A stretch of DNA of 6,711 nt from an uncultured Fibrobacter sp. (GCA_947306025.1 CAMZFJ010000096.1:1-6711), one strand, 5' to 3'. Shown: positions 1 to 5,917, numbered from the stretch's first letter. Notes: a model not told the origin generated them from the sequence alone. Numbers and translations: made by a program.

Positions 1-1973
1 TGAATAAATTGAATGTTGTTTGTTCTGCCATTTTATGCGTGCAGGCTTTTGCTGCAGATTGGTACGCTAAGGAAACTCGTTGGGCGGGCCATGACCCGGA
101 CATCATCCGTTACGAAGACGGCTATGCGCTTGCGACAACAGATAACCACATGCTCATGCAGTTTTCCGAAGACGCGTTGAACTGGGAAAACGGCGAGCAG
201 GCCATGCCGAAATTCTCGCAGTGGCTTTACAAGTACGCTCCGAACATGATTGACATTTGGGCGCCCGATATTCACTATGTCGGTGGCGAATACCGCATGT
301 ACTATTGCGGTTCCGAGATGGGCATTCGTTCGTCTGGAATGGGATTCATGTCGAGCAAGGAAATCGACCCGACAAAACCTGGCTACGGCTGGACGGACCA
401 AGGCGAAGTCATTCATACGGTCAAGAGCGACGCTTATAACGCCATTGACGCGGCTGTGCTCAAGGATCTCGATGGAAAAGTCTGGATGGCGTTCGGTTCC
501 TGGGGCACGGGCATCCATATCATCGAACTTGACGAAACGACGGGCAAGGTGAAGAACGGTGCTAAAATGCAGAACATCGCGAATCGCGGTGGCGCAGGTG
601 TTGAAGGCGCAAGCCTTATTGAACACAACGGAAAATATTTCCTCTTTACCGCTTGGGACAACTGCTGCAAAAAAGGTGCTGACCTCGAAAACAATTCCTA
701 CAAGACAACGGTGGGGCGTTCTAACCGCATTGACGGTGGCTACGTAGATCGCTCGGGCAAGGCGCTCTTGAATGGCGGCGGTACGATTCTCCTCAGCCGT
801 TACGGGCGCTACTACGGTCCTGCTGGCGGCGAAGCGTTCCAGGATGTGAATCGTCAGCGTTTCGTGAATCATTATTACGACAAGAACGACGGCGGAAATT
901 CCTACATCCAGGTGCGCGATATCGTTTGGACCGAAGACAACTGGCCGGAACTCGGGCAGCCTTTCTTGGGCCGTTATTTGAGCGCCGAAGCGGAACACGG
1001 CATCCTTACGCATGTAGATATTTCTAGCAGCTCCAAGGCTTCGAACGGAGAATTTTGCGCTTACATCAATTATGACGATAGCAAGATTCGTTTGCCGATG
1101 ATCATCCCGCAGGCGGGGGACTACCTGATTCGTTACCGTTACGACAACAACTGGACCGAAGATGGCGCCAACGGCAGCTCGCATTTCGTAGACATCAACG
1201 GCAAGACGCGCGAAGTGCAACTTCCACTGACGGGTGCGTGGAGCGAATTCCCCGAAAAGTCCGTCGTGTACATCCCGACAAAACTCAAGCGCGGCTCGAA
1301 TTTCATTGAAATCACGAAGGGTAAACATTACGCCGAACTTGACCGTCTTGACTTCTTGCGCATCATCCGCGATACCATTCCCGGCAATGGTATTGATAAC
1401 GGTATCCGCGTGCGTTTGACCGAAGATGATGAGCTTGCGATTAAGGACGGCGGTTATGCAATTTTCGAAAACGTAATTACGGATTCTATTGTGGACGTTG
1501 GCGTGAGCGTGCAGGTGAAAAACGCTGCTGGCGGTACGCTGTCGCTGCGAAAAGAAAGCAAAAAAGGCGATGTGATTTCAAAATGTGAACTGCCCACTGC
1601 CGGCGATGCGTCTAAATGGACTGATGTGAAGTGCTCGAACTTGTCGAAGTTGCAAGGCGTTCAAGATTTTTACCTGACCGCAGAAGGCTTGGGTGGCGAA
1701 ACGCTCGTCGGGAACATCAAGTTTGGCAAGGCAGCTGACAGTTCTGTGGCTATCCGTGGCGAATCTTTTGCGCATCTTGGCGCGAAGAACGGAATGATCT
1801 ACGATCGGCCGAATGCTCTGGTTCGACTCTCGGAAGAATCTTCTTGGTCCCTGTTCGACATGAACGGAGTTGTTCTCCACCGTGGCTATGGTCGCGAAAT
1901 ACACTTGAATTCCCTGCCGCGGGGCATTTATCTCGTGCGTTCCGGTAGCCGTGAATTTCGCATAACTAAATAA
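1..1973 (+). CDS. Secreted GH43 arabinanase-like glycosidase with two CBM6-like modules and a T9SS-type C-terminal tail (first base of start missing)
   Basis: The window opens with TG-AAT-AAA-TTG in frame, so the natural start is almost certainly an ATG whose A lies one base before the window (about 657 aa). The TTG at 9 is a weaker alternative. Residue numbers here count from that TTG. A signal peptide ends near AFA-A (residues 13-16). The GH43 five-bladed propeller spans about 20-320. It has the general-base Asp29 in HDPD, the pKa-modulating Asp147 in AIDAAV, the acid Glu199 in GVEGAS, and His288 in NHYYD, which in arabinanases lies at the metal site. The pattern is closest to endo-1,5-alpha-L-arabinanases, which cleave the arabinan side chains of pectin; exact specificity is inferred. 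A CBM6/CBM35-like module follows (about 324-452, ending ELDRLDFL). A second CBM6-like module lies at about 468-573. The last 44 residues resemble a type IX secretion sorting domain (SLFDMNG...LPRGIYLV...ITK). The protein is probably exported to the cell surface or medium. Confidence 0.9.
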   Translation, partial: NKLNVVCSAILCVQAFAADWYAKETRWAGHDPDIIRYEDGYALATTDNHMLMQFSEDALNWENGEQAMPKFSQWLYKYAPNMIDIWAPDIHYVGGEYRMYYCGSEMGIRSSGMGFMSSKEIDPTKPGYGWTDQGEVIHTVKSDAYNAIDAAVLKDLDGKVWMAFGSWGTGIHIIELDETTGKVKNGAKMQNIANRGGAGVEGASLIEHNGKYFLFTAWDNCCKKGADLENNSYKTTVGRSNRIDGGYVDRSGKALLNGGGTILLSRYGRYYGPAGGEAFQDVNRQRFVNHYYDKNDGGNSYIQVRDIVWTEDNWPELGQPFLGRYLSAEAEHGILTHVDISSSSKASNGEFCAYINYDDSKIRLPMIIPQAGDYLIRYRYDNNWTEDGANGSSHFVDINGKTREVQLPLTGAWSEFPEKSVVYIPTKLKRGSNFIEITKGKHYAELDRLDFLRIIRDTIPGNGIDNGIRVRLTEDDELAIKDGGYAIFENVITDSIVDVGVSVQVKNAAGGTLSLRKESKKGDVISKCELPTAGDASKWTDVKCSNLSKLQGVQDFYLTAEGLGGETLVGNIKFGKAADSSVAIRGESFAHLGAKNGMIYDRPNALVRLSEESSWSLFDMNGVVLHRGYGREIHLNSLPRGIYLVRSGSREFRITK

Positions 1974-1996
1974 GTTTTGGGAACTTGTATTTGTTT

Positions 1997-2032
1997 AAAA
2001 ATGTGCTTTTTTATACTCTAAGGCGCATTTTT
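1997..2032 (+). terminator. Hairpin downstream of the GH43 gene, candidate terminator
   Basis: AAAAATGTGC (1997-2006) pairs with GCGCATTTTT (2023-2032) over ten positions, with one G-T wobble and a 16-base loop. The right arm ends in a T run. It begins 23 bases after the GH43 stop. The long AT-rich loop makes it weaker than the terminator at 3679-3709, but its position and trailing Ts fit transcription end. Confidence 0.5.
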
Positions 2033-2086
2033 AGACATATTTTTGTTGAAATGTGATTTTTATATTCTTTTTTTTACAAAAAAAAA

Positions 2087-2094
2087 TATATTTG
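2087..2094 (+). promoter_or_regulatory. Candidate Bacteroidetes-style -7 promoter box for the lipoprotein gene
   Basis: TATATTTG matches the TAnnTTTG -7 consensus known for Bacteroidetes primary sigma factor promoters. It would place the transcript start near 2100, giving a leader of about 30 bases before the ATG at 2130. No convincing -33 TTTG lies at the expected distance, and the whole stretch 2033-2110 is very AT-rich, so a chance match is possible. Whether Fibrobacter uses this consensus is an inference from its FCB-group relationship. Confidence 0.3.
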
Positions 2095-2118
2095 ATTGTA
2101 AAACAAATTTTCCCCAAA

Positions 2119-2123
2119 GGGAG
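2119..2123 (+). promoter_or_regulatory. Shine-Dalgarno site fixing the lipoprotein start at 2130
   Basis: GGGAG lies six bases before ATG 2130 and is the clearest ribosome binding site in the window. It decides the start over the in-frame TTG at 2043, which would add 29 residues of low-complexity sequence in front of a perfect lipoprotein signal peptide. Confidence 0.7.
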
Positions 2124-2129
2124 TTTTTT

Positions 2130-3650
2130 ATGAAAAAATTGACTTTTTGGAAATTCTCGGCAACAGTAGCATTCCTGTGTTCTTTGGGTGCTTGCTCTAA
2201 TTCGTCTGCTCCGGATGAGTTGGACGATGGATCCTCGACGACTCCTACTTCAGCTTCCTCTTCAAAGTCGTCCTCTTCTGGTGCGACTAAGACCAAGTCC
2301 AGCGCTTCAAATGCTAACCAGGCCGCTTGTGACGCTCTCAAGGAAGTTCTTGCTGCTCCGTCGGGTTTTGCTATCGAGAAGGTGACGGATTCTTCTTGGA
2401 CTCTTTCTTGGGAATACACTCGCAATGATAAACGTCCTGAAGAAGGCTTTGAAATCCAAGTTCTTGATATGGATGCAGATTCTCCTGAGTGGGAACACGA
2501 AGGTAACTCCAATGCCGATGTGACCATCTATAAGTTAGAGGGCGCCAAAAAGGCTGGTAAGTATTATCGCGTGGCTGCGTACGATAAATGTGCCACTTCT
2601 AAAGAAAGTAACCGTATGCAAATCAAGTCCAACGGTTACGGCGATGCAGAAACTACCACTCCCAAAACGGATATCCCGACCGATGTGGCTATCGTCCGTG
2701 TAGCACCGAGTGTCTGGGAACTGAGCTGGAAATACAGCGAAACTACTGATAATCCGAATAGAAAATTTGTTATCCAGACTTCTAAGCTTAAAGATTTTAA
2801 GTGGACTGGTGTCAAGTCAAGTGATGGTAAAGACCAGTTTATCGATGGCAATGTGCGCCACTACTATATACAGGGCCGTGATAAGATCGAAACTTATTAC
2901 CGCATGGCTGTTGTCAATAGCGGTGATACGTCTGCATTTACCGAAGCAATCCAGTTGACTCCGGATATTGCTTATCGTGACTATATGGCTCTCAATGTTC
3001 CTGAACCATCGACTAAGTACTCGTATCTTTATACAATCGGTATTGAAGCGAATAATGACACCGCAACAAGGTATGATGAAACGGTAACTCAGGTTGTTGC
3101 CACCTTTACTGTAGACAATAACTTTATTAGCAAGTATATCGTGGAATCGGAATACACCGATACCGTTTATTACGAAGTTCGCTGGTTTAATTCCTTAGAA
3201 AATTACAACTATTATAAGGGAAATTGCGAAGGTAAGAAAAAGAACGAAAAGTGCGATAGCTGCTATTGGAGCGAAACGTTCCCATATCAGGAACCCTCTG
3301 TCTCTAAACGTTTTGATGTAAGAGCTGATTTTGCTGATGCTGCAAAAACGACTAGTGTCTTTAAGAGCTGTGCTGCTTCAACCGGTTTCTCGGAAGCAAA
3401 TCACGAAAAACTTTTTGATCCTGATACTTCTGCTTCTCATAAAGCTGAATGGAGCCGTATTCTGCAAAACGAATTTAATATGTCGTTGTGTCTCCAATCT
3501 TATCTCAGCGATATTTGCGGATACTATGCTCAATTCCGCATTGTATGGAAAGACAATACGAACGGAAAGGGTAAGGGTGAAACTGATTGGAGCGAAGGGT
3601 CTGCACCGATAAGTCTCGATGGAGCTACCAGAGTTTGCTCACCAGAATAG
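2130..3650 (+). CDS. Lipoprotein with tandem fibronectin type III-like domains, function unknown
   Basis: The 506-residue product begins with a lipoprotein signal peptide: Lys2-Lys3, a hydrophobic core, and lipobox LGAC with Cys22 as the lipidated residue. Residues 33-65 form a Ser/Thr/Lys linker, common in Fibrobacter surface lipoproteins. Two beta-sandwich units that look FN3-like follow, at about 75-166 and 181-277. They align with each other: SSWTLSWEY with SVWELSWKY, GFEIQ with KFVIQ, and KYYRVAAY with TYYRMAVV. The remainder (about 290-500) is another beta-rich region with seven cysteines (366, 375, 378, 414, 454, 463, 503), which suggests disulfides outside the cytoplasm. No catalytic motif is visible. 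It probably acts as a binding or structural envelope protein. It follows the arabinanase gene on the same strand but has its own leader, so co-function is not shown. I cannot name a specific family. Confidence 0.85.
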   Translation: MKKLTFWKFSATVAFLCSLGACSNSSAPDELDDGSSTTPTSASSSKSSSSGATKTKSSASNANQAACDALKEVLAAPSGFAIEKVTDSSWTLSWEYTRNDKRPEEGFEIQVLDMDADSPEWEHEGNSNADVTIYKLEGAKKAGKYYRVAAYDKCATSKESNRMQIKSNGYGDAETTTPKTDIPTDVAIVRVAPSVWELSWKYSETTDNPNRKFVIQTSKLKDFKWTGVKSSDGKDQFIDGNVRHYYIQGRDKIETYYRMAVVNSGDTSAFTEAIQLTPDIAYRDYMALNVPEPSTKYSYLYTIGIEANNDTATRYDETVTQVVATFTVDNNFISKYIVESEYTDTVYYEVRWFNSLENYNYYKGNCEGKKKNEKCDSCYWSETFPYQEPSVSKRFDVRADFADAAKTTSVFKSCAASTGFSEANHEKLFDPDTSASHKAEWSRILQNEFNMSLCLQSYLSDICGYYAQFRIVWKDNTNGKGKGETDWSEGSAPISLDGATRVCSPE

Positions 3651-3678
3651 TTTATACCTGATATTTTATTGTAATTTA

Positions 3679-3709
3679 AAAACGCCGTTGCCAAGTGCAG
3701 CGGCGTTTT
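3679..3709. terminator. Strong bidirectional intrinsic terminator
   Basis: AAAACGCCGTTGC (3679-3691) and GCAGCGGCGTTTT (3697-3709) form a 13-bp stem with one G-T wobble and a five-base loop, flanked by A and T runs on both sides. It lies 28 bases after the lipoprotein stop and can serve both that gene and the convergent DUF486 gene. Confidence 0.85.
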
Positions 3710-3740
3710 GCTATCGTCGTTCGGTTCTTTTATTTAAATC

Positions 3741-3766
3741 GTCATTCCGGCCACCGAGCCGGAATC
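3741..3766. repeat. REP-like palindrome, frame GTCATTC...GAATC
   Basis: ATTCCGGC (3744-3751) and GCCGGAAT (3758-3765) are perfect 8-bp arms around the loop CACCGA, in the frame GTC...C. The plus side continues CTTTTATTT. It lies just past the stop of the minus-strand DUF486 gene. A second palindrome with the same outer frame occurs at 4947-4967. The shape resembles repetitive extragenic palindromes found in many bacteria. An auxiliary terminator role is also possible. Confidence 0.6.
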
Positions 3767-3768
3767 TT

Positions 3769-4140
3769 TTATTTCAAGAAAGCAAAGAAAACCGCAGCGA
3801 TAATGAACAGGAAAGCGACAATGTGATTCCATTGGAGCGTTTCTGTATGGAAAACGGTTACCGCAATTGTCGTGAAAACCGTGAGTGAAATCGCTTCCTG
3901 GATGATCTTCAACTGCATCAAGCTGAATGGACCGCCGTTGATGCGACTGCCAATGCTGTTGGCGGGAATCATAAAGCAGTATTCAAGGAAGGCGAGCCCC
4001 CAGGAGGCGAGGATGACAAGAATCAGCGGCCAGTCGGTGCTGATGTGCATTTCTTTAAGTTTGAGGTTGCCGTACCAAGCAAAAGTCATGAAAATGTTGG
4101 AACAGCAGAGGAGGAGAATTGTAAAAATACCGGCTTTCAT
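3769..4140 (-). CDS. DMT-type small membrane protein, DUF486 family
   Basis: The 123-residue, very hydrophobic protein matches the DUF486 family of small DMT-superfamily proteins. Family signatures are visible: CSNIFMTFAWYGNLK near the N-terminus, SWGLAFLEYCFMIPANSIG in the middle, FSLMQLKIIQEAISL, and a closing WNHIVAFLFIIAAVFFAF. About four membrane helices are expected (roughly 3-22, 38-57, 78-98, 106-122), like small multidrug-resistance-type half transporters. The substrate is unknown for the family. The ATG is supported by an in-frame TAA two codons upstream. No Shine-Dalgarno is visible, and the sequence just upstream is a 7-bp repeat tract. The gene converges with the lipoprotein gene and shares its terminator region. 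Confidence 0.88.
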   Translation of the reverse strand: MKAGIFTILLLCCSNIFMTFAWYGNLKLKEMHISTDWPLILVILASWGLAFLEYCFMIPANSIGSRINGGPFSLMQLKIIQEAISLTVFTTIAVTVFHTETLQWNHIVAFLFIIAAVFFAFLK

Positions 4141-4143
4141 ATT

Positions 4144-4202
4144 TTAGTGATTAGTGGTTAGTAAACAGTGGTTAGGGATTAGGGGTTGGGTTAGGTATGA
4201 GG
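4144..4202. repeat. 7-bp tandem repeat tract, consensus TTAGKGR, in the DUF486 leader
   Basis: Six units in perfect 7-bp register start at 4144, 4151, 4158, 4165, 4172 and 4179. Most read TTAGTGR or TTAGGGR; the 4165 unit is ACAGTGG. They are followed by shortened units (TTGGG, TTAGG) and TATGAGG at 4196. The tract begins four bases from the DUF486 start codon, so it forms that gene's presumed 5' leader or promoter. It resembles telomere repeats only by composition. Confidence 0.75.
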
Positions 4203-4308
4203 TCGTGCGTTGCACTCTGAGGTCGCTTCGCTTTGAGGTTTTTAGGTTGTAATCGCGTCTTCGGCGACATTCTTTAGCTCAAAGGGCCGTAGGCCCGTGC
4301 TCATACCT
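4193..4308. repeat. Nested inverted repeats with 3-base-loop mini-hairpins between DUF486 and DUF4416
   Basis: An outer pair, AGGTATGAG (4193-4201) and CTCATACCT (4300-4308), encloses an inner pair, CTTTGAG (4231-4237) and CTCAAAG (4278-4284). Each side also holds a small hairpin with a 3-base loop: GTGC-GTT-GCAC (4205-4215) and GGGCC-GTA-GGCCC (4284-4296). The centre has CGTC-TTC-GGCG (4247-4257 region). TGAGGT occurs three times on the left side (4198, 4218, 4234). The area holds no credible gene; it could fold into a branched structure or simply be an accumulation of repeats. Confidence 0.55.
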
Positions 4309-4369
4309 CATAGCTCATTACTCTTTCGTCTGTAGGACCTTTGGTCCGTTCTCTCGTCTAAGTCTATAC
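4300..4369. repeat. Second 7-bp repeat tract with mini-hairpin, overlapping the DUF4416 3' end
   Basis: Units start at 4300, 4307, 4314, 4321 and 4328 (CTCATAC-like, degrading to CTCTTTC and GTCTGTA). They are followed by the palindrome GGACC-TTT-GGTCC (4335-4347) and then TCTCTCG, TCTAAG and TCTATAC (4350-4369). On the opposite strand the CTCATAC unit is the GTATGAG seen at the end of the 4144 tract. The DUF4416 stop codon (4318-4320) lies within this tract. Confidence 0.65.
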
Positions 4370-4911
4370 GGCCTGCCTGTAGAATGTTGGTAGGCGAGGC
4401 GCTTGCGCACTTCTTCGAGGTACTTGATGTAATTTTCGCTTTGGTAGTCGCGGTACGTCCAGTCGAAGGCATGGAAATGCCCGTCTTGGAAGTAGAGCGT
4501 CGGTTCTACGAATATCCCGCGTTGCATGTAGACGCGCTGGCGCTGGTCTTTGGTCGTTGCCAAAAAGAACTGCCCAAGCGTCATGTAGCCCGGATCGAGA
4601 TTCACGGGGCGCAGCCCCGGCGTGCCGTTTTTCTCAGCGATTTCAAGTTCAATGTCGTTTGTCCAAAGCTTGATATCGACAATCGTTTCGCGGTCTACGA
4701 GCTGCTCGTAGCTGAAAAACGCTCGCACGGGCGCTTCACCAATTTCTTCTTTGTAGTAATTGGTGAACGTGAATGGGAATGGTTCCAAGTTCAGGTCTTC
4801 TTCGCCGAAACGGACTTTGAGAATACTGCGAACCGCATTCACGGCTTCGGCATCTTTCGCGAGAATGCCCACGATAATTTTCACTTTGGCAGGAGTTCTA
4901 ATTTCACCCAT
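4318..4911 (-). CDS. DUF4416 family protein
   Basis: The 197-residue soluble protein carries the DUF4416 signature blocks: FPFTFTNYYKEEIG (45-58), a F-SYEQLV segment, IKLWTNDIELE (80-90), RPVNLDPGYM (101-110), FLATTKDQRQRVYM (116-129), and WTYRDYQSENY near 151-161. The biochemical role of the family is not established. It is usually a cytoplasmic protein of 170-190 residues, and no signal peptide or membrane segment is present here. The last roughly 15 residues (RLRRENGPKVLQTKE) are encoded by the adjacent repeat and palindrome and are probably not part of the conserved fold. The ATG at 4911 fits the family N-terminus; no Shine-Dalgarno is visible. The gene is divergent from the cyclotransferase across about 100 bp. 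Confidence 0.88.
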   Translation of the reverse strand: MGEIRTPAKVKIIVGILAKDAEAVNAVRSILKVRFGEEDLNLEPFPFTFTNYYKEEIGEAPVRAFFSYEQLVDRETIVDIKLWTNDIELEIAEKNGTPGLRPVNLDPGYMTLGQFFLATTKDQRQRVYMQRGIFVEPTLYFQDGHFHAFDWTYRDYQSENYIKYLEEVRKRLAYQHSTGRPYRLRRENGPKVLQTKE

Positions 4912-4946
4912 GGACGCAAATTTAGTAAAAGTGCTCAGGGCGACGC

Positions 4947-4967
4947 GTCATTCTCCGAAGGAGAATC
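4947..4967. repeat. Second REP-like palindrome, frame GTCATTC...GAATC, in the divergent promoter region
   Basis: ATTCTCC (4950-4956) and GGAGAAT (4960-4966) are perfect 7-bp arms with the 3-base loop GAA, again within GTC...C as at 3741-3766. The 8-bp palindrome GACGCGTC (4942-4949) abuts it. It sits between the DUF4416 and cyclotransferase starts, so it could be an operator-like site as well as a dispersed repeat. The rest of 4912-5013 shows only a T-rich stretch near 4991-5008. Confidence 0.55.
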
Positions 4968-5013
4968 CATTAATTCTAGTGGCCGACGCTTCTTTTTTTG
5001 TATTTTTTGCAAT

Positions 5014-5778
5014 ATGATGAAAAATAGAACGCTTTGTGCATTAGCCGTTATTCTCTCGTCTCTAGTCTGTACTCTCTCGTCTAATGTCTTTGCCGAGGCT
5101 CCGCGGGTGGAGCCGACGATTCTCGATTCCGTGCCGCACGAGACTTCGCACTTTACGCAAGGGCTTTCGTTTGATGGCAAGGATCTGATTGAAACGACTG
5201 GCTTGTATGGAAAATCGGGGTTGTACCGCCACACGCTGGACGGAAAAATTCTCGATTCCGCACGCATTGAAGAACGTTATTTTGGCGAAGGTTCCGTTGT
5301 TATGGGCGACGAAATCTATTACCTGACCTGGAAATCGCATAAGGCGTTTATTTATTCCCGCAAGCCGTTTAAAAAGAAAGGCGAGTTCCGCATCCCGACG
5401 GAAGGCTGGGGCCTTACGCTTTGGCGCGATCAGCTTTTGATGAGTAACGGCTCCGATGAACTTCTGCAAATTGCACCGGGTAGCTTTTCTGTGACAGGGA
5501 TAATCAAAGTTCGCGACGGTCGTTATTCGATCAAGCTTTTGAATGAACTTGAAATTGTTGGAAATACTTTGTATGCAAATATCTGGCAGACGGACTTGAT
5601 TGCTGAAATCGAACTCCCGAGCGGGAAGGTGCTACGCTACATTGACTTCTCAAAAAAAACGGGGGAGATTCGCGACCGTTTCCCCGGCGTAGATGTCCTG
5701 AACGGCATCGCATACGATGGCAAGGACTTCTGGATAACGGGCAAGCTCTGGCCGCAGATTTATAAAGTCAAATTTTAA
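5014..5778 (+). CDS. Secreted glutaminyl-peptide cyclotransferase (plant-type, Glu_cyclase_2 family)
   Basis: The 254-residue protein should convert N-terminal glutamine of exported proteins or peptides to pyroglutamate, releasing ammonia. A signal peptide (1-27) ends VFA-EAP, so the enzyme acts in the periplasm or outside. Type I cyclotransferase blocks run in order: HFTQGLSFDG (46-55), TGLYGKSGL, FGEG (90-93), IYYLTWK (101-107), EGWGLT (130-135), LLMSNGSD (141-148), LNELE (176-180), YANIWQT (187-193), DVLNGIAYDG (227-236), and ITGKLWPQIY (241-250). This covers the whole five-bladed propeller; it is full length. Start: ATG 5014, with ATG 5017 equally possible, and no clear Shine-Dalgarno. 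The open frame extends upstream to 4384, but that part is antisense to DUF4416 and is not credible. The signal-peptide codons carry a 7-bp repeat (5052-5093). Confidence 0.92.
   Translation: MMKNRTLCALAVILSSLVCTLSSNVFAEAPRVEPTILDSVPHETSHFTQGLSFDGKDLIETTGLYGKSGLYRHTLDGKILDSARIEERYFGEGSVVMGDEIYYLTWKSHKAFIYSRKPFKKKGEFRIPTEGWGLTLWRDQLLMSNGSDELLQIAPGSFSVTGIIKVRDGRYSIKLLNELEIVGNTLYANIWQTDLIAEIELPSGKVLRYIDFSKKTGEIRDRFPGVDVLNGIAYDGKDFWITGKLWPQIYKVKF
5052..5093. repeat. 7-bp repeat inside the cyclotransferase signal-peptide codons
   Basis: Six units in exact 7-bp register start at 5052, 5059, 5066, 5073, 5080 and 5087; all begin TCT. The unit TCTCTCG occurs at 5052 and 5073 and also at 4350 in the DUF4416 tail. 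Since 21 bases make seven codons, the protein shows a matching 7-residue repeat: LSSLVCT then LSSNVFA. The repeat therefore encodes part of the hydrophobic core and cleavage region. Confidence 0.7.
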
Positions 5779-5782
5779 AATG

Positions 5783-5810
5783 AAAGAAGAGGCCAAGAGG
5801 TCTCTTTTTT
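5783..5810. terminator. Bidirectional terminator between cyclotransferase and FGE-like gene
   Basis: AAAGAAGAGGCC (5783-5794) pairs with GGTCTCTTTTTT (5799-5810) around the loop AAGA, with wobbles at the G-T positions. It starts five bases after the cyclotransferase stop and ends in a T run. It also lies directly at the 3' end of the convergent minus-strand gene. Confidence 0.75.
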
Positions 5811-5917
5811 AATTTTTAACATTTTCCCACTTGGCGTTGTTGCCGATGTTGCGGATTAAGCGGAAACCGCCATTCATAACAGAACCAACTTTCCAGTACC
5901 CATAATTTATTTTTTTT
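5809..5917 (-). other. Out-of-frame FGE C-terminal segment after an A8 run (frameshift)
   Basis: Reading the minus strand one base further on from the A8 run (5910-5917) gives W-K-K-INYGYWKVGSVMNGGFRL, then IRNIGNNAKWENVKN and a TAA at 5809-5811, with no internal stop. GGFRL is the conserved C-terminal block of FGE-like domains, so this is the genuine end of the domain. Removing one A (A8 to A7) would join it to the upstream frame. The cause may be a sequencing indel, a real inactivating or phase-variable slip, or slippage during expression. Confidence 0.75.

Noticed and set aside
33..1328. Long minus-strand open frame (431 codons) opposite the GH43 gene
   Set aside because: It is a codon-bias shadow: no recognisable domain, while the plus strand carries all GH43 catalytic motifs.
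1372..1393. Perfect 8-bp inverted repeat ATACCATT/AATGGTAT inside the GH43 gene
   Set aside because: It lies in codons of the linker between modules, has no T run, and is plausible by chance in 2 kb of coding DNA.
2043..2129. TTG start adding 29 residues to the lipoprotein
   Set aside because: The GGGAG site and the perfect lipoprotein signal peptide fix the start at 2130.
4144..4195. Telomere-like or CRISPR-like array
   Set aside because: The units are only 7 bp with no spacers; similarity to telomere repeats is compositional.
4958..4963. AAGGAG as a Shine-Dalgarno site
   Set aside because: It is one arm of the REP-like palindrome and lies about 50 bases from the nearest real start on that strand.
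4384..5013. Upstream in-frame extension of the cyclotransferase
   Set aside because: It is antisense to the DUF4416 gene and would bury the signal peptide; ATG 5014 begins a normal exported protein.
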